A stretch of 64,000 bases of DNA from Clostridiales bacterium (GTDB lineage Bacteria > Bacillota > Clostridia > Christensenellales > Pumilibacteraceae), in contig SVHU01000001.1 in NCBI GenBank assembly GCA_015055625.1, forward strand, positions 94,293 through 158,292, written 5' to 3'. The notes under the pieces are model-generated. The model did no database searches. It saw only the letters and a program-made list of their open reading frames with translations, and had not been told where the DNA came from. A program made the position numbers and the translations under genes. Below are positions 26,800 to 35,509 of this stretch, piece by piece. Position 1 is the stretch's first letter, and every line of letters begins with the position of its first letter.

Positions 26800-26828
26800 A
26801 TTATATCATAAAAAATAGATAATTACAA
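26800..26828 (-). promoter_or_regulatory. Probable sigma-A promoter of frr-uppS-cdsA-dxr
   Basis: On the minus strand TTGTAA (26828-26823), a 17-base spacer and TATAAT (26805-26800), about 33 bases before the frr start and just after the pyrH stop. Confidence 0.6.
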
Positions 26829-26831
26829 CTA

Positions 26832-27527
26832 TTAATGAATAATTGTACCTATTTTCTCGCCCATAGCCGCTTTAATCAAGCCATTTTCAACGTCTAGACC
26901 AAACGCAACGATTGGGATGTTGTTCTCTTTGCAAAGAACAATGGACGCAGTATCCATAACAGTAAGCTGTTTTGAAATAACATCCATATAAGAGATTTCA
27001 TCAATTTTAACAGCATCAGGATTTTTTCTGGGGTCGTCAGTATATACTCCGTCGATATTCTTTGCCATTAAAAGTGCATTAGCTCCAATTTCGGAAGCTC
27101 TTAACGCTGCACCAGAATCAGTAGAAAAGAAAGGATTACCAGTTCCACATGCAAACACAACAATTCTACCTTTCTCAAAATGTCTAAGCGCTTTTCTTAA
27201 TACGAAAATTTCAGCAACTTGAGGCATAGATAAAGCCGTTTGAACACGTACGTCTACCCCTCTTTTTTCGATTGCATCTTGAAGCGCCAAAGAATTCATA
27301 ACGGTAGCAAGCATTCCCATATGGTCTGCTGTTACACGTTCCATATCAACGCCTTGTCTACCTCTCCAAAAGTTGCCAGCTCCCACTACGATACCAATCT
27401 GAACCCCTTTTTTATGAAGTTCAACAATTTGGTCTACAATATGATTAACCATTTCTGGATTAATTCCGTGTTTTTGATCTCCGGCAAGAGCTTCACCGCT
27501 TATTTTTAACAAAATTCTCTTATACAT
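26832..27527 (-). CDS. pyrH: UMP kinase
   Basis: 231 residues if it starts at the ATG at 27527 (MYKRILLKISGEALAG), which sits 9 bases after AGGAG; the in-frame ATG at 27533 is too close to it. The amino-acid-kinase fold motifs LKISGEAL, GAGNFWRG and TGNPFFSTDSGAALRA match hexameric bacterial UMP kinases, which make UDP and are feedback-inhibited by UTP. It follows tsf with a terminator hairpin between them, so expression probably depends on partial readthrough. Confidence 0.96.
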   Translation of the reverse strand: MYKRILLKISGEALAGDQKHGINPEMVNHIVDQIVELHKKGVQIGIVVGAGNFWRGRQGVDMERVTADHMGMLATVMNSLALQDAIEKRGVDVRVQTALSMPQVAEIFVLRKALRHFEKGRIVVFACGTGNPFFSTDSGAALRASEIGANALLMAKNIDGVYTDDPRKNPDAVKIDEISYMDVISKQLTVMDTASIVLCKENNIPIVAFGLDVENGLIKAAMGEKIGTIIH

Positions 27528-27543
27528 AGTCATTTTCTCCTAT

Positions 27544-27576
27544 AAAAAAGGAACACTATATAGACGATAGTGTTCC
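27544..27576 (-). terminator. Terminator between tsf and pyrH, next to the pyrH Shine-Dalgarno
   Basis: On the minus strand GGAACACTAT (27576-27567), a 7-base loop and ATAGTGTTCC (27559-27550), then TTTTTT. AGGAG of pyrH begins a few bases later. Confidence 0.8.
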
Positions 27577-27586
27577 AAAAACATTC

Positions 27587-28525
27587 TTACTTTGCGGAAA
27601 GTTTTGCAATTTCTTCAGCAAAATCTTCGTTTTTCTTCTCTAAGCCTTCGCCCATAACGTATCTATCAAACTTAACGATAGAGATTTCGGTATCATTAGC
27701 CTTTGCAATCTTAGCAATAAGACCAGCAATGGTAACAGAAGGATCTTTAACGAAATCCTGATTGATAAGACAAACTTCTTTATACATCTTAGCAAGACCA
27801 CCTTCCAACATCTTTTCGATGATTTGAGCGGGCTTATTTGCCTTTTTAGGATCGTTCATGATCTGAGCCTTAAGGATTTCCTTTTCCTTTGCAACTTCTT
27901 CAGCAGAAAGCTCGTTTTCGTAAGTATACTTAGGACCAAAAGCTGCGATATGCATTGCAATATCGTGACAAGCAGTTGTAAACTCTTCGTTAGCGGAAAG
28001 ATCTTTACCTGTTTTTACTGTAAGCATAACGCCGATTTTACCACCCATATGGATGTAAGTTTCAATTCTACCCTGCTCGATTTCAGTTCTGATAAATCTT
28101 CTAACAGCAACCTTTTCACCGGTAGCCTGAGTTACAGAGTTAACCTGCTCGGTAACAGTTCCATCATAAGAAAGGCTATTTTCAGCCAAAAGTGCATCAA
28201 CAGAAGCGGGATTGTTTTTAGCGACCTGCATAGCAACATTGTCACAAAGAGCATGGAAAACATCACCCTTACCAACAAAGTCTGTTTCGCAGTTTACTTC
28301 AACCAAAGCTGCAACCTTTCCATCTTCGGAAGTATAAGCAGCAACAGCACCTTCAGAAGCAATACGTCCTGCTTTTTTAGCAGCAACAGCAACTCCTCTT
28401 TCTCTAAGCTTTTCTACAGCCTTGTCCATATCGCCGTCGGTTTCGGAAAGCGCCTTTTTGCAATCCATCATACCAGCACCGGTCATTTCTCTCAATTTCA
28501 TTACGTCTTTAGCGGTAAATGCCAT
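27587..28525 (-). CDS. tsf: Elongation factor Ts
   Basis: 312 residues. The N-terminal UBA-like domain (VMKLREMTGAGMMDCKKALSE) and core segment NCETDFVGK are typical. It exchanges GDP for GTP on EF-Tu. It follows rpsB by 23 bases in the common rpsB-tsf operon. Confidence 0.97.
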   Translation of the reverse strand: MAFTAKDVMKLREMTGAGMMDCKKALSETDGDMDKAVEKLRERGVAVAAKKAGRIASEGAVAAYTSEDGKVAALVEVNCETDFVGKGDVFHALCDNVAMQVAKNNPASVDALLAENSLSYDGTVTEQVNSVTQATGEKVAVRRFIRTEIEQGRIETYIHMGGKIGVMLTVKTGKDLSANEEFTTACHDIAMHIAAFGPKYTYENELSAEEVAKEKEILKAQIMNDPKKANKPAQIIEKMLEGGLAKMYKEVCLINQDFVKDPSVTIAGLIAKIAKANDTEISIVKFDRYVMGEGLEKKNEDFAEEIAKLSAK

Positions 28526-28548
28526 AACGATAATCTCCTTATAATAAA

Positions 28549-29334
28549 TTATTCAGCGTCTGCAACAGGAGCTTCTTCTACAACTTCTTCAGTTGCATTT
28601 TCAGCGTTCATCTGAGCTTCCATTTGACGACGAAGAGCAAGTCCTTCTTCGCCTTCCTTAGCTTCGATAACAGCGTCAGCCATAGCTCCAGCAATAAGCT
28701 TAATAGAACGGATTGCATCATCGTTACCAGGAATTACATAATCAACTTCATCGGGATCACAGTTGGTATCTACGATTGCAACAACAGGAATACCAAGCTT
28801 CTTAGCTTCTGCAATTGCAAGATGCTCTTTCTTAGGATCTACAACGAAAAGAGCTCCAGGAAGAGTGGTCATATCCTTGATACCGCCAAGGTTCTCTTCA
28901 AGCTTATCTCTTTCAGCAATAAGGTTTGCAACTTCTTTCTTAGGAAGAACGTTAAACTCGTTCATCTTTTCCATCTGGTTAAGCTTATTAAGTCTTTCTA
29001 CTCTAGTTCTCATGGTAGAGAAGTTAGTAAGCGTACCGCCAAGCCATCTAGACTTCATGTAGAACATTCCGCACTTGATAGCTTCCTGCATGATAGCTTC
29101 CTGAGCTTGCTTCTTAGTTCCAACGAAAAGAATAGACTTTCCAGAAAGAGCAACCTCTTTAATGAAGTTATATGCATCATCGATTAGACCAACTGTCTTT
29201 TCAAGATTGATGATATAAATATCATTTCTAGAAGTATAGATATACTTCTTCATCTTAGGATTCCATTTACGAGTCGGATGACCGAAATGAACACCTGCTT
29301 CCAACAACTGTTTCATAGAAACAACGTTTGCCAT
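28549..29334 (-). CDS. rpsB: 30S ribosomal protein S2
   Basis: 261 residues. [22 protein letters not shown] is the S2 N-terminus, followed by [15 protein letters not shown]. The last 25 residues are an acidic Ala/Glu/Val tail ([17 protein letters not shown]). S2 binds late to the 30S head. Two GGAGG sequences precede the ATG: 9 and about 20 bases upstream. It heads the rpsB-tsf operon. Confidence 0.97.
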   Translation of the reverse strand: MANVVSMKQLLEAGVHFGHPTRKWNPKMKKYIYTSRNDIYIINLEKTVGLIDDAYNFIKEVALSGKSILFVGTKKQAQEAIMQEAIKCGMFYMKSRWLGGTLTNFSTMRTRVERLNKLNQMEKMNEFNVLPKKEVANLIAERDKLEENLGGIKDMTTLPGALFVVDPKKEHLAIAEAKKLGIPVVAIVDTNCDPDEVDYVIPGNDDAIRSIKLIAGAMADAVIEAKEGEEGLALRRQMEAQMNAENATEEVVEEAPVADAE

Positions 29335-29342
29335 AATTTTTT

Positions 29343-29420
29343 ACCTCCGTTTTACCTCCCTGTGCTTCAACTCCGATTTCAACATAACGCATTAGAAATA
29401 GAATTTTACGTTACGCACAG
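29343..29420 (-). promoter_or_regulatory. Structured rpsB leader with two Shine-Dalgarno sequences
   Basis: On the minus strand CTGTGC (29420-29415) can pair with GCACAG (29365-29360), and within it GTAACG (29414-29409) with CGTTAT (29389-29384). The long stem ends next to GGAGG (29359-29355), and a second GGAGG at 29348-29344 is the one at normal distance. An S2-binding autoregulatory leader is plausible, since ribosomal operons often have one, but not proven. Confidence 0.5.
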
Positions 29421-29458
29421 AAAATCAAATCCACACAAGTGCGTATTAACCGTCGACT

Positions 29459-29487
29459 ATTATATCATAATATGAAAAATAACGCAA
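29459..29487 (-). promoter_or_regulatory. Sigma-A promoter of rpsB-tsf
   Basis: On the minus strand TTGCGT (29487-29482), a 17-base spacer and TATAAT (29464-29459) preceded by TGA, giving a leader of about 115 bases. Confidence 0.7.
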
Positions 29488-29531
29488 ACGATTTGCGCCA
29501 CTTTTCTCTATTTTTATATAATATTTAACAG

Positions 29532-29879
29532 TTATTCATCTTTAGAAGGACAATTTGCCGAACACGAAGAGCAATCTCCTCCGCACTGAGCTTCATAAAC
29601 CTCAATAAATTTATCATAGACAGTATTTGCAAGTGTTTCGTCCATAACTGGCTCCACTTCCCAATCTTCATCCATGTTTTCGTAATTGAGGATCTTAAAA
29701 ATGTATAAACCGTCTTCAGTTGCTTGACTTTCGTCAGCAGGCTCTAACAAAACGAAAAAGTCGCCGTCGTGCTCTACGCACGCAACTTGCACGTAAGAAT
29801 AAGAATTTCCCTCGTCGTCGCTAAAGGTTATTATTTCTTCGCTATCAAAAATTTCAACCTGTTCTTCTTTATTATTCAT
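29532..29879 (-). CDS. DUF1292 (YrzB-like) protein with Cys-rich C-terminus
   Basis: Start chosen at the ATG at 29879, 8 bases after AAGGAG; this gives 115 residues. The acidic body (IITFSDDEGNSYSYVQVACVEHDGDFFVLLEP) matches DUF1292, a small Firmicute family of unknown function, usually found after ruvX as here. The C-terminus CGGDCSSCSANCPS carries five closely spaced cysteines, suggesting a bound metal or disulfides. It follows ruvX by 16 bases. Confidence 0.8.
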   Translation of the reverse strand: MNNKEEQVEIFDSEEIITFSDDEGNSYSYVQVACVEHDGDFFVLLEPADESQATEDGLYIFKILNYENMDEDWEVEPVMDETLANTVYDKFIEVYEAQCGGDCSSCSANCPSKDE

Positions 29880-29895
29880 AATAATTACTCCTTTA

Positions 29896-30306
29896 TTATA
29901 TTTTCGTATCAAGATAACTTTGCAATATAAGCACAGCCGCAGTTCTATCTACAATTTGTTTGCGTTTATCTTTTTTTAAGTTGCCCATATCAAAAGCTCT
30001 CTCCACCTGTACGGTTGTAAGTCTTTCATCCTTATAAACGACAGGCAAACCCGAAACTCTTTCTAAAACCGAGCCGAAAGCTTTAGTTTTTTCTACCCTA
30101 GCTCCCTCCGTTCCGTTCATATTTAGAGGAAGTCCAATTACTATTTTACCGCAATTATTTTTCTTTGCGATATTAGCAATATAATCAATATCTTTACGCA
30201 TTGATTGCGATTTATACGTTTCTACTGGAGATGCTAAAATTTCCAATTCGTCAGACATTGCTATACCAATTCTTGCATCACCGTAATCCACTCCGAGTAC
30301 TCTCAC
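29896..30306 (-). CDS. ruvX: Putative pre-16S rRNA nuclease / Holliday junction resolvase-like YqgF
   Basis: 136 residues, RNase H-like fold: VLGVDYGDARIGIAMSDE with the first catalytic Asp, GLPLNMNGTEGARVEKTKAFG, and YKDERLTT. Family members process the 5' end of 16S rRNA. The start is GTG at 30306, after AGGAG. An extended -10 (TGATATAAT) lies upstream. Confidence 0.93.
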   Translation of the reverse strand: MRVLGVDYGDARIGIAMSDELEILASPVETYKSQSMRKDIDYIANIAKKNNCGKIVIGLPLNMNGTEGARVEKTKAFGSVLERVSGLPVVYKDERLTTVQVERAFDMGNLKKDKRKQIVDRTAAVLILQSYLDTKI

Positions 30307-30381
30307 AATAAACTCCTAATGATTTTTTATAATTATATCACAAAAAAACACAAAATCATAGTGATTTTAAGTACTTTATAA

Positions 30382-30418
30382 AAATAATTTTGGAGGCAAT
30401 CAAATATTACCTCCAAAA
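30382..30418 (-). terminator. Terminator after the small Cys-containing protein gene
   Basis: On the minus strand TTTTGGAGG (30418-30410) pairs with CCTCCAAAA (30396-30388), then TTATTTTTAT. Confidence 0.7.
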
Positions 30419-30422
30419 AACG

Positions 30423-30626
30423 TTAGTCATCTTCTTCTTGACAATGACATTCAGATTTTATAGCCCTACCTTTTTCGTTAATAAAATCCTTCATTGGCGC
30501 CACGATATCCTTTTCTAGCACGAATTTAATTTCGCTCATTGCCTTTCGCACGGTAGGAATACCGCACACAAAACAACCAACAGCGCTTCCTAAAACAAAA
30601 CCTATTAACATATCCTTGCAACACAT
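30423..30626 (-). CDS. Small membrane-associated protein with cysteines at both ends (hypothetical)
   Basis: 67 residues from the ATG at 30626, which follows GGAGG by 9 bases; an ATG two codons earlier is too near. It begins MCCKDMLIGFVLGSAVGCFVC, a hydrophobic helix with a Cys-Cys pair at its start, then an amphipathic helix, and ends CHCQEEDD. The helix plus charged tail recalls YtxH-like proteins, but I do not recognise a family. It lies 60 bases after the cysteine desulfurase gene and has its own terminator. The clear ribosome binding site supports a real gene. Confidence 0.65.
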   Translation of the reverse strand: MCCKDMLIGFVLGSAVGCFVCGIPTVRKAMSEIKFVLEKDIVAPMKDFINEKGRAIKSECHCQEEDD

Positions 30627-30685
30627 AATCATTCACCTCCCGATGCTATTATGCGCGCAAAATGTAAAATTATGTCGACTTTAAG

Positions 30686-31822
30686 CTAATTTCTAAGCGA
30701 AGAAACGCATTTTTTTATAACGTCAACAGCAAAATCTACCTCTTGAACCGTAGTTAACATAGAAAAAGAAAATCTAAGCGTGCTTTTAGCATCCACATCG
30801 GATAGTCCTATCGCTTTTAGAACATGCGAGGGCTCGATAGATCCAGACGAACAAGCAGAGCCTGCGGAAGCAAAAACACCCTCCATATCTAATCTAAACA
30901 ACAACACGGATGACTCGACACCTACAAATGTTACGCTACAATTATGAGCAATACGATTACTATTACCATTTATATATGTGTTTGGAATTTCATTTAATAT
31001 ACGCTTTTCGAAGCGATTGCGCAATGCTTCAACTTTAGCTCTTACTTTATCTTTTTCACTTATGGCGTTTTTAAGCGCGGTTGCTGTTCCTACGATAAGA
31101 GGCGTATTTGTCGTACCACCTCTCATTGCTAATTCTTGATGACCGCCGTGCACAAGATTATCGATACGTGTTCCCTTTTTTACGTATAAAACACCTAAAC
31201 CTTTAGGCCCAAAAAATTTATGAGCGGATAGAGAAATCATATCAACGTTAAGTTCGCTAACGTTTACATCTTCATATCCAATCGCCTGAACTGCATCAGT
31301 GTGAAAATAAACGTTTTTTTCTTTAGCTATACTAGCAAGCTTTTTTATCGGCTGGATTGTGCCAATTTCGTTATTTACAAACATAACTGATATCAGTATA
31401 GTCTGAGGTTTTATAGCATGTTTAAGGTCATTTTCATTTACTAAACCATATTTATCAACGGGAAGATAGGTTACCTCAAAACCGTTATTTTCCAACCATT
31501 TACATGTATTAATAATAGCAGGATGTTCAATTTGAGTAGTTATTATATGATTTCCTTTATCTTTATTAGCAAACGCTATGCCCTTTAACGCCCAGTTATC
31601 ACTTTCGCTTCCACCCGATGTAAAAAAGATTTCTTCGGGTTTTGCCCCAATCAAACTTGCTATTTCTCGTCTTGCTCCGTCCACGGCATACGCACATTCT
31701 CTACCCCACTCGTATAAACTATCTGCATTTGCAAAAACATGCGAAAAATACGGCTTCATTGCATTAAACGCAAGGTCGCTGAGCGGTGTTGTTGCAGAAT
31801 AGTCAAGATAAATCTTTTGCAT
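30686..31822 (-). CDS. Cysteine desulfurase (NifS/IscS class)
   Basis: 378 residues, a PLP enzyme. SLSAHKFFGPKGLGVLYVKKG holds the PLP lysine, and SAGSACSSGSIEPSHVLKA has the catalytic Cys in the long loop typical of the IscS/NifS class. It takes sulfur from cysteine for Fe-S clusters or thio-modified tRNA. No iscU or mnmA is adjacent, so the recipient is unclear. It follows the RseC-like gene by about 50 bases with a hairpin between. Confidence 0.93.
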   Translation of the reverse strand: MQKIYLDYSATTPLSDLAFNAMKPYFSHVFANADSLYEWGRECAYAVDGARREIASLIGAKPEEIFFTSGGSESDNWALKGIAFANKDKGNHIITTQIEHPAIINTCKWLENNGFEVTYLPVDKYGLVNENDLKHAIKPQTILISVMFVNNEIGTIQPIKKLASIAKEKNVYFHTDAVQAIGYEDVNVSELNVDMISLSAHKFFGPKGLGVLYVKKGTRIDNLVHGGHQELAMRGGTTNTPLIVGTATALKNAISEKDKVRAKVEALRNRFEKRILNEIPNTYINGNSNRIAHNCSVTFVGVESSVLLFRLDMEGVFASAGSACSSGSIEPSHVLKAIGLSDVDAKSTLRFSFSMLTTVQEVDFAVDVIKKCVSSLRN

Positions 31823-31837
31823 AAAATCCTCTTTTAC

Positions 31838-31863
31838 AAAAGGATAACCAAATGATTATCCTT
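31838..31863 (-). terminator. Hairpin after the RseC-like gene
   Basis: On the minus strand AAAGGATAA, loop TCATTTGG, TTATCCTTTT, followed by a short T/A tract. A modest terminator. Confidence 0.55.
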
Positions 31864-31871
31864 TCGCTAGT

Positions 31872-32294
31872 TTATTTTGATACGTTTTTAATTATCAACG
31901 GCATATTATTTTTGTTACGAATAAGTTTATCCAAAACAAAAACTATTATGAAACTAACGACTAAACCTATCGCACATGTTATTAAAACCGTCAAATCATT
32001 GCTTGTTATGTTATACGATACAATAGCGCATATCAACATTACCACTATGGGTAAAAGATACATAATAATAGAACTTAAATAATTTTTCTTTATTGGAGAA
32101 CGTATGACAACGTTATCACCAACGCCACACTCAACGTCGGACAATGCGGGAACTGTTATTGAATTGTTTTTACCAAAATCGCAAATTTTGCAACCTTCGC
32201 ACTTCTCGCTTTTACTAAGCTTAACGTAATAAAGTTTGCCTTTTATTTTGTTAACAGTACCTGTTTCCGTAATAAATTCATTATTATCCGACAT
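31872..32294 (-). CDS. RseC/MucC-like SoxR-reducing system protein
   Basis: 140 residues from the ATG at 32294 (a TTG nine codons earlier is possible; neither has a strong Shine-Dalgarno). The N-terminal part has four cysteines, CEGCKICDFGKNNS preceded by KLSKSEK, the RseC pattern; two membrane helices follow (about residues 75-95 and 100-121). Related proteins help reduce SoxR or work with Rnf complexes. No rnf genes occur in the window. It lies 50 bases after hisS. Confidence 0.75.
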   Translation of the reverse strand: MSDNNEFITETGTVNKIKGKLYYVKLSKSEKCEGCKICDFGKNNSITVPALSDVECGVGDNVVIRSPIKKNYLSSIIMYLLPIVVMLICAIVSYNITSNDLTVLITCAIGLVVSFIIVFVLDKLIRNKNNMPLIIKNVSK

Positions 32295-32344
32295 TTGTTC
32301 TTTATATAACGCTATAAACAATGCTACTTTGCATTGTCAAAACA

Positions 32345-33589
32345 TTAAAACTCCTTAAAAAATTTCACTAAATCCTCAATACGAACTCTTAATCTTACGC
32401 CGTCCGTTTGTCTTTTAACTTCACATTCGCCGTTTTTAACTTCGTTTTCTCCAATTACGATTACATACTCAGCGTTTTGCTTGTCCGCAAACTTAAACTG
32501 TGCCTTCATGCTTCTGCCTGTATACTCGGTTTCACACGCAACGCCGTTAGCTCTAAGTAAATCAGTAAGAGAAAGACAATATTCGGTATAGTTTTGATTT
32601 TGACTAATAAGGAAAACCGTGGGATGATCGTCGTTTTCAATTTCAACCCCATCACTTTCCAATACGTAAAGCAATCTTTCGATTCCCATACCAAATCCAA
32701 CGCAAGGTGTGGGCTTTCCACCAATAGATTCTACGAGATTATTATATCTTCCTCCACCACATACTGTTCCAACAGATCCGCTAACAAACTCAAATACTGT
32801 TTTTGTATAATAGTCTAGACCTCTTACAATTTGAGGATTAACCTTAAACGGAATATCGGCTGCTGAAAGAAGCTCACAAAGCTTGTCAGTATGATTTTTA
32901 CAATCTTCACACACATAGTCTGTAATAATGGGGGCATTCTTTACAATTTCTCCACACGAAGGAACTTTACAGTCAAGAATTCTCAACGGATTTCTAACAA
33001 GTCTTTCCCTGCAAGTTCCACACAAGCAATCATGATGAGAGTTAAGATACTCTTTCAATACTGTGTTATACTGCTTTCTACAAGTAGGACAACCAATATT
33101 ATTAAGATTTAGGGAAAGATCTTTAACTCCCATATCTGTAAGGAAATTGTACGCAAGTTTAATAACTTCCAAATCCAAATACGGAGTATCTCCGCCATAT
33201 ACTTCAACGCCAAATTGATGATGCTCTCTAAGACGTCCGTGTTGTGGATTTTCATATCTAAAAACCGGGGTAATATAAAACATTTTTAAGGGCAAAGACA
33301 ACGCGTCCAAAGCATTTTCCACAAAAGAACGAGCAACGGGTGCAGTTCCCTCGGGCTTTAGCGTTATAGATCTTTCGCCTTTATCTAAAAACGTATACAT
33401 TTCCTTACCAACAACGTCCGTGTCTTGACCAATAGAACGAGTAAATAACTCGGTATGCTCAAAAACAGGCGTTCTAATTTCATGGAAATTGTGTATACGA
33501 CAAGTTTCTCTTGCTTTTTCTTCTACGAATTGCCATTTATAACTATCGCAAGGCAATACGTCTTTTGTACCTTTTGGAATATTTATCAT
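32345..33589 (-). CDS. hisS: Histidine-tRNA ligase
   Basis: 414 residues, class II synthetase. Motif 2 is RYENPQHGRLREHHQFGVEVYG; histidine-specific IVRGLDYYTKTVFEF follows; the anticodon domain is at the end. In the middle, four Cys pairs (GCPTCRKQY, CLCGTCRERL, LDCKVPSCG, CEDCKNH) suggest a zinc-binding insertion, common in clostridial HisRS. It follows hslU by 11 bases. No T-box precedes it. Confidence 0.96.
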   Translation of the reverse strand: MINIPKGTKDVLPCDSYKWQFVEEKARETCRIHNFHEIRTPVFEHTELFTRSIGQDTDVVGKEMYTFLDKGERSITLKPEGTAPVARSFVENALDALSLPLKMFYITPVFRYENPQHGRLREHHQFGVEVYGGDTPYLDLEVIKLAYNFLTDMGVKDLSLNLNNIGCPTCRKQYNTVLKEYLNSHHDCLCGTCRERLVRNPLRILDCKVPSCGEIVKNAPIITDYVCEDCKNHTDKLCELLSAADIPFKVNPQIVRGLDYYTKTVFEFVSGSVGTVCGGGRYNNLVESIGGKPTPCVGFGMGIERLLYVLESDGVEIENDDHPTVFLISQNQNYTEYCLSLTDLLRANGVACETEYTGRSMKAQFKFADKQNAEYVIVIGENEVKNGECEVKRQTDGVRLRVRIEDLVKFFKEF

Positions 33590-33600
33590 AGCTTCTCCAT

Positions 33601-34908
33601 TTAGAGTATATATTTTTTTAGATCATGACTAGCACAAGAATCAACGTGTTCTTTTACGTATGCTTCGTCAATTACTACATCAATTACAGGATGTTCTCCG
33701 TTTGCATTAAAACTGAGATCCTCAATAACCTTTTCTACAACAGCGTAAAGACGTCTAGCGCCAATATCTTCATTGCTTTCATTTTCACAAACTGCAATAT
33801 CAGCAATTGCTTCAATTGCGCTATCGTCAAATGAAAGATTGATATTATCTACTGCTAGAAGCTTACTATACTGTAAAGTTAGAGCATTTTCTGGAACTTT
33901 AAGAATATTTATAAAATCTTCTTTTGTGAGCGAATTTAACTCTACTACAATAGGAAATCTTCCTTGAAGTTCAGGGATAAGGTCGTGAACACTGCTCACG
34001 TGGAAAGCGCCAGAGGCGATAAAGAGAATAAAATCAGTCTTTATTGCTCCATGCTTGGTCATAACGGTACACCCTTCTACAATAGGAAGAATATCACGCT
34101 GTACGCCTTCTCTAGAAACGTCAGGGCCGTGTCCTTTTCCTCCACTTGCAATCTTATCAATCTCGTCGATAAAAATTATACCATTTTGCTCAGCTCTTCT
34201 TATAGCTTCTTCGTTGATAGCGTCGTTATCAATACGCTTTTCGCTCTCTTCGTTGATAAGAAGTTTAAGAGCTTCTTTTACGGTCATTTTACGCTTTTTC
34301 TTTTTCTTAGGCAACATATCGCCGAAAATGCTTCCAATATTGATTTCAGCGCCACCTGGAACAACCTCCATAGGTTTAGGATTGTCGTCAACTTCTATTT
34401 CGAGCATATGACCGTCAAGTTTGCCCTCTCTAAGTTCCGCTTCAACTTCTTGAACGATTACTTCTCTAGCTTTATCGGGCTCTTTTTTAACGCGAGTTGC
34501 AACCAAAGCGTCAATGATTTTCTTTTCAGCAACAGCTCTAGACTTAACTTCAATTTCAGCAAGCTTTTCACTTTTGACAAGACGAATTGACACTTCTACA
34601 AGGTCACGTATCATGGATTCTACGTCACGACCTACGTATCCAACTTCGGTATACTTAGTGGCTTCTACCTTTACAAAAGGCGCTTTAACAAGTTTTGCAA
34701 GACGTCTTGCAATCTCGGTTTTACCAACACCTGTCGGACCTTTCATTATGATATTTTTAGGCGTTATATCTTCTCGAGATTTTTCATCAAGCTTGCTTCT
34801 TCTATATCTATTTCTAAGCGCAATAGCTACCGCTTTTTTAGCCTTTGACTGACCAACGATATATCTATCAAGCTCATTTACAATTTGATGTGGAGTATAC
34901 TGTTCCAT
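33601..34908 (-). CDS. hslU: HslU (ClpY) ATPase subunit of the HslVU protease
   Basis: 435 residues. AAA+ protein with Walker A GPTGVGKTE near residue 56, Walker B IIFIDEIDKIA near 245, and the pore segment GYVGRD. The intermediate I-domain is present but moderate. It unfolds substrates and feeds HslV. The stop and start of hslU and hslV share one base at 34908. Confidence 0.97.
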   Translation of the reverse strand: MEQYTPHQIVNELDRYIVGQSKAKKAVAIALRNRYRRSKLDEKSREDITPKNIIMKGPTGVGKTEIARRLAKLVKAPFVKVEATKYTEVGYVGRDVESMIRDLVEVSIRLVKSEKLAEIEVKSRAVAEKKIIDALVATRVKKEPDKAREVIVQEVEAELREGKLDGHMLEIEVDDNPKPMEVVPGGAEINIGSIFGDMLPKKKKKRKMTVKEALKLLINEESEKRIDNDAINEEAIRRAEQNGIIFIDEIDKIASGGKGHGPDVSREGVQRDILPIVEGCTVMTKHGAIKTDFILFIASGAFHVSSVHDLIPELQGRFPIVVELNSLTKEDFINILKVPENALTLQYSKLLAVDNINLSFDDSAIEAIADIAVCENESNEDIGARRLYAVVEKVIEDLSFNANGEHPVIDVVIDEAYVKEHVDSCASHDLKKYIL

Positions 34909-35441
34909 TATACCTCCTCAACGGTAAGATTACCGTTTGTAAATACGCAAATTTCAGATGCAATCTTCATAGCCTCAATAGCTATTTCCTTTGCAGACAT
35001 ATCTGTGTTTTTAGCAAGCGCGCGAGCTGCAGATAAAGCGTAATTACCTCCGCTTCCAATAGCAACAATACCATGCTCTGGTTCTATAACATCGCCGTTT
35101 CCAGAAAGTACGAACAGCTCTTCTTTGTTTGCAACAATAAGCATCGCTTCAAGCTGTCTTAATCCTTTATCTCCCCTCCAAAGTTGAGCAAGAGCAACCG
35201 CACTACGCATTAAATTTCCACTATATTTATTAAGCATCTCTTCAAAATGCTCGGACAAAGTAAAAGCGTCTGCAACAGACCCAGCAAAACCAACTACAAC
35301 CTTTCCGTCATATACTCGTCTTACCTTTCTTGCATTACCTTTCATAATAACGCTTTGTCCTTGAGTAACCTGTCCGTCGCCAGCAATAACGGTTTGTCCG
35401 TTCTTTTTTACAGCGACAATAGTCGTGCCTCTAAGTTCCAT
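34908..35441 (-). CDS. hslV: HslV (ClpQ) protease subunit
   Basis: 177 residues. The proteasome-beta-like core begins [21 protein letters not shown]; the mature catalytic Thr is probably exposed after removal of MELRG, since homologues begin near this Thr or Ser. [14 protein letters not shown] is the conserved helix segment. It assembles as two hexamers with HslU caps. AAGGAG lies 6 bases before the ATG. It is the first gene of hslV-hslU-hisS. Confidence 0.96.
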   Translation of the reverse strand: MELRGTTIVAVKKNGQTVIAGDGQVTQGQSVIMKGNARKVRRVYDGKVVVGFAGSVADAFTLSEHFEEMLNKYSGNLMRSAVALAQLWRGDKGLRQLEAMLIVANKEELFVLSGNGDVIEPEHGIVAIGSGGNYALSAARALAKNTDMSAKEIAIEAMKIASEICVFTNGNLTVEEV

Positions 35442-35468
35442 AAATTACTCCTTGTTTGTTTTTCTTAA

Positions 35469-35497
35469 ATCTTACCAAAAAAACTAAATTGTTGCAA
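35469..35497 (-). promoter_or_regulatory. Probable sigma-A promoter of hslV-hslU-hisS
   Basis: On the minus strand TTGCAA (35497-35492), a 17-base spacer and TAAGAT (35474-35469), about 28 bases before the hslV start. Confidence 0.55.
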
Positions 35498-35509
35498 GCG
35501 TAGAATTGG

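Noticed and set aside
27824-28615. 263-codon frame opposite tsf/rpsB
   Set aside because: Antisense shadow crossing two real genes; Ser/Phe-rich, no start signals.
33964-34590. 208-codon frame opposite hslU
   Set aside because: Shadow; no independent signals.
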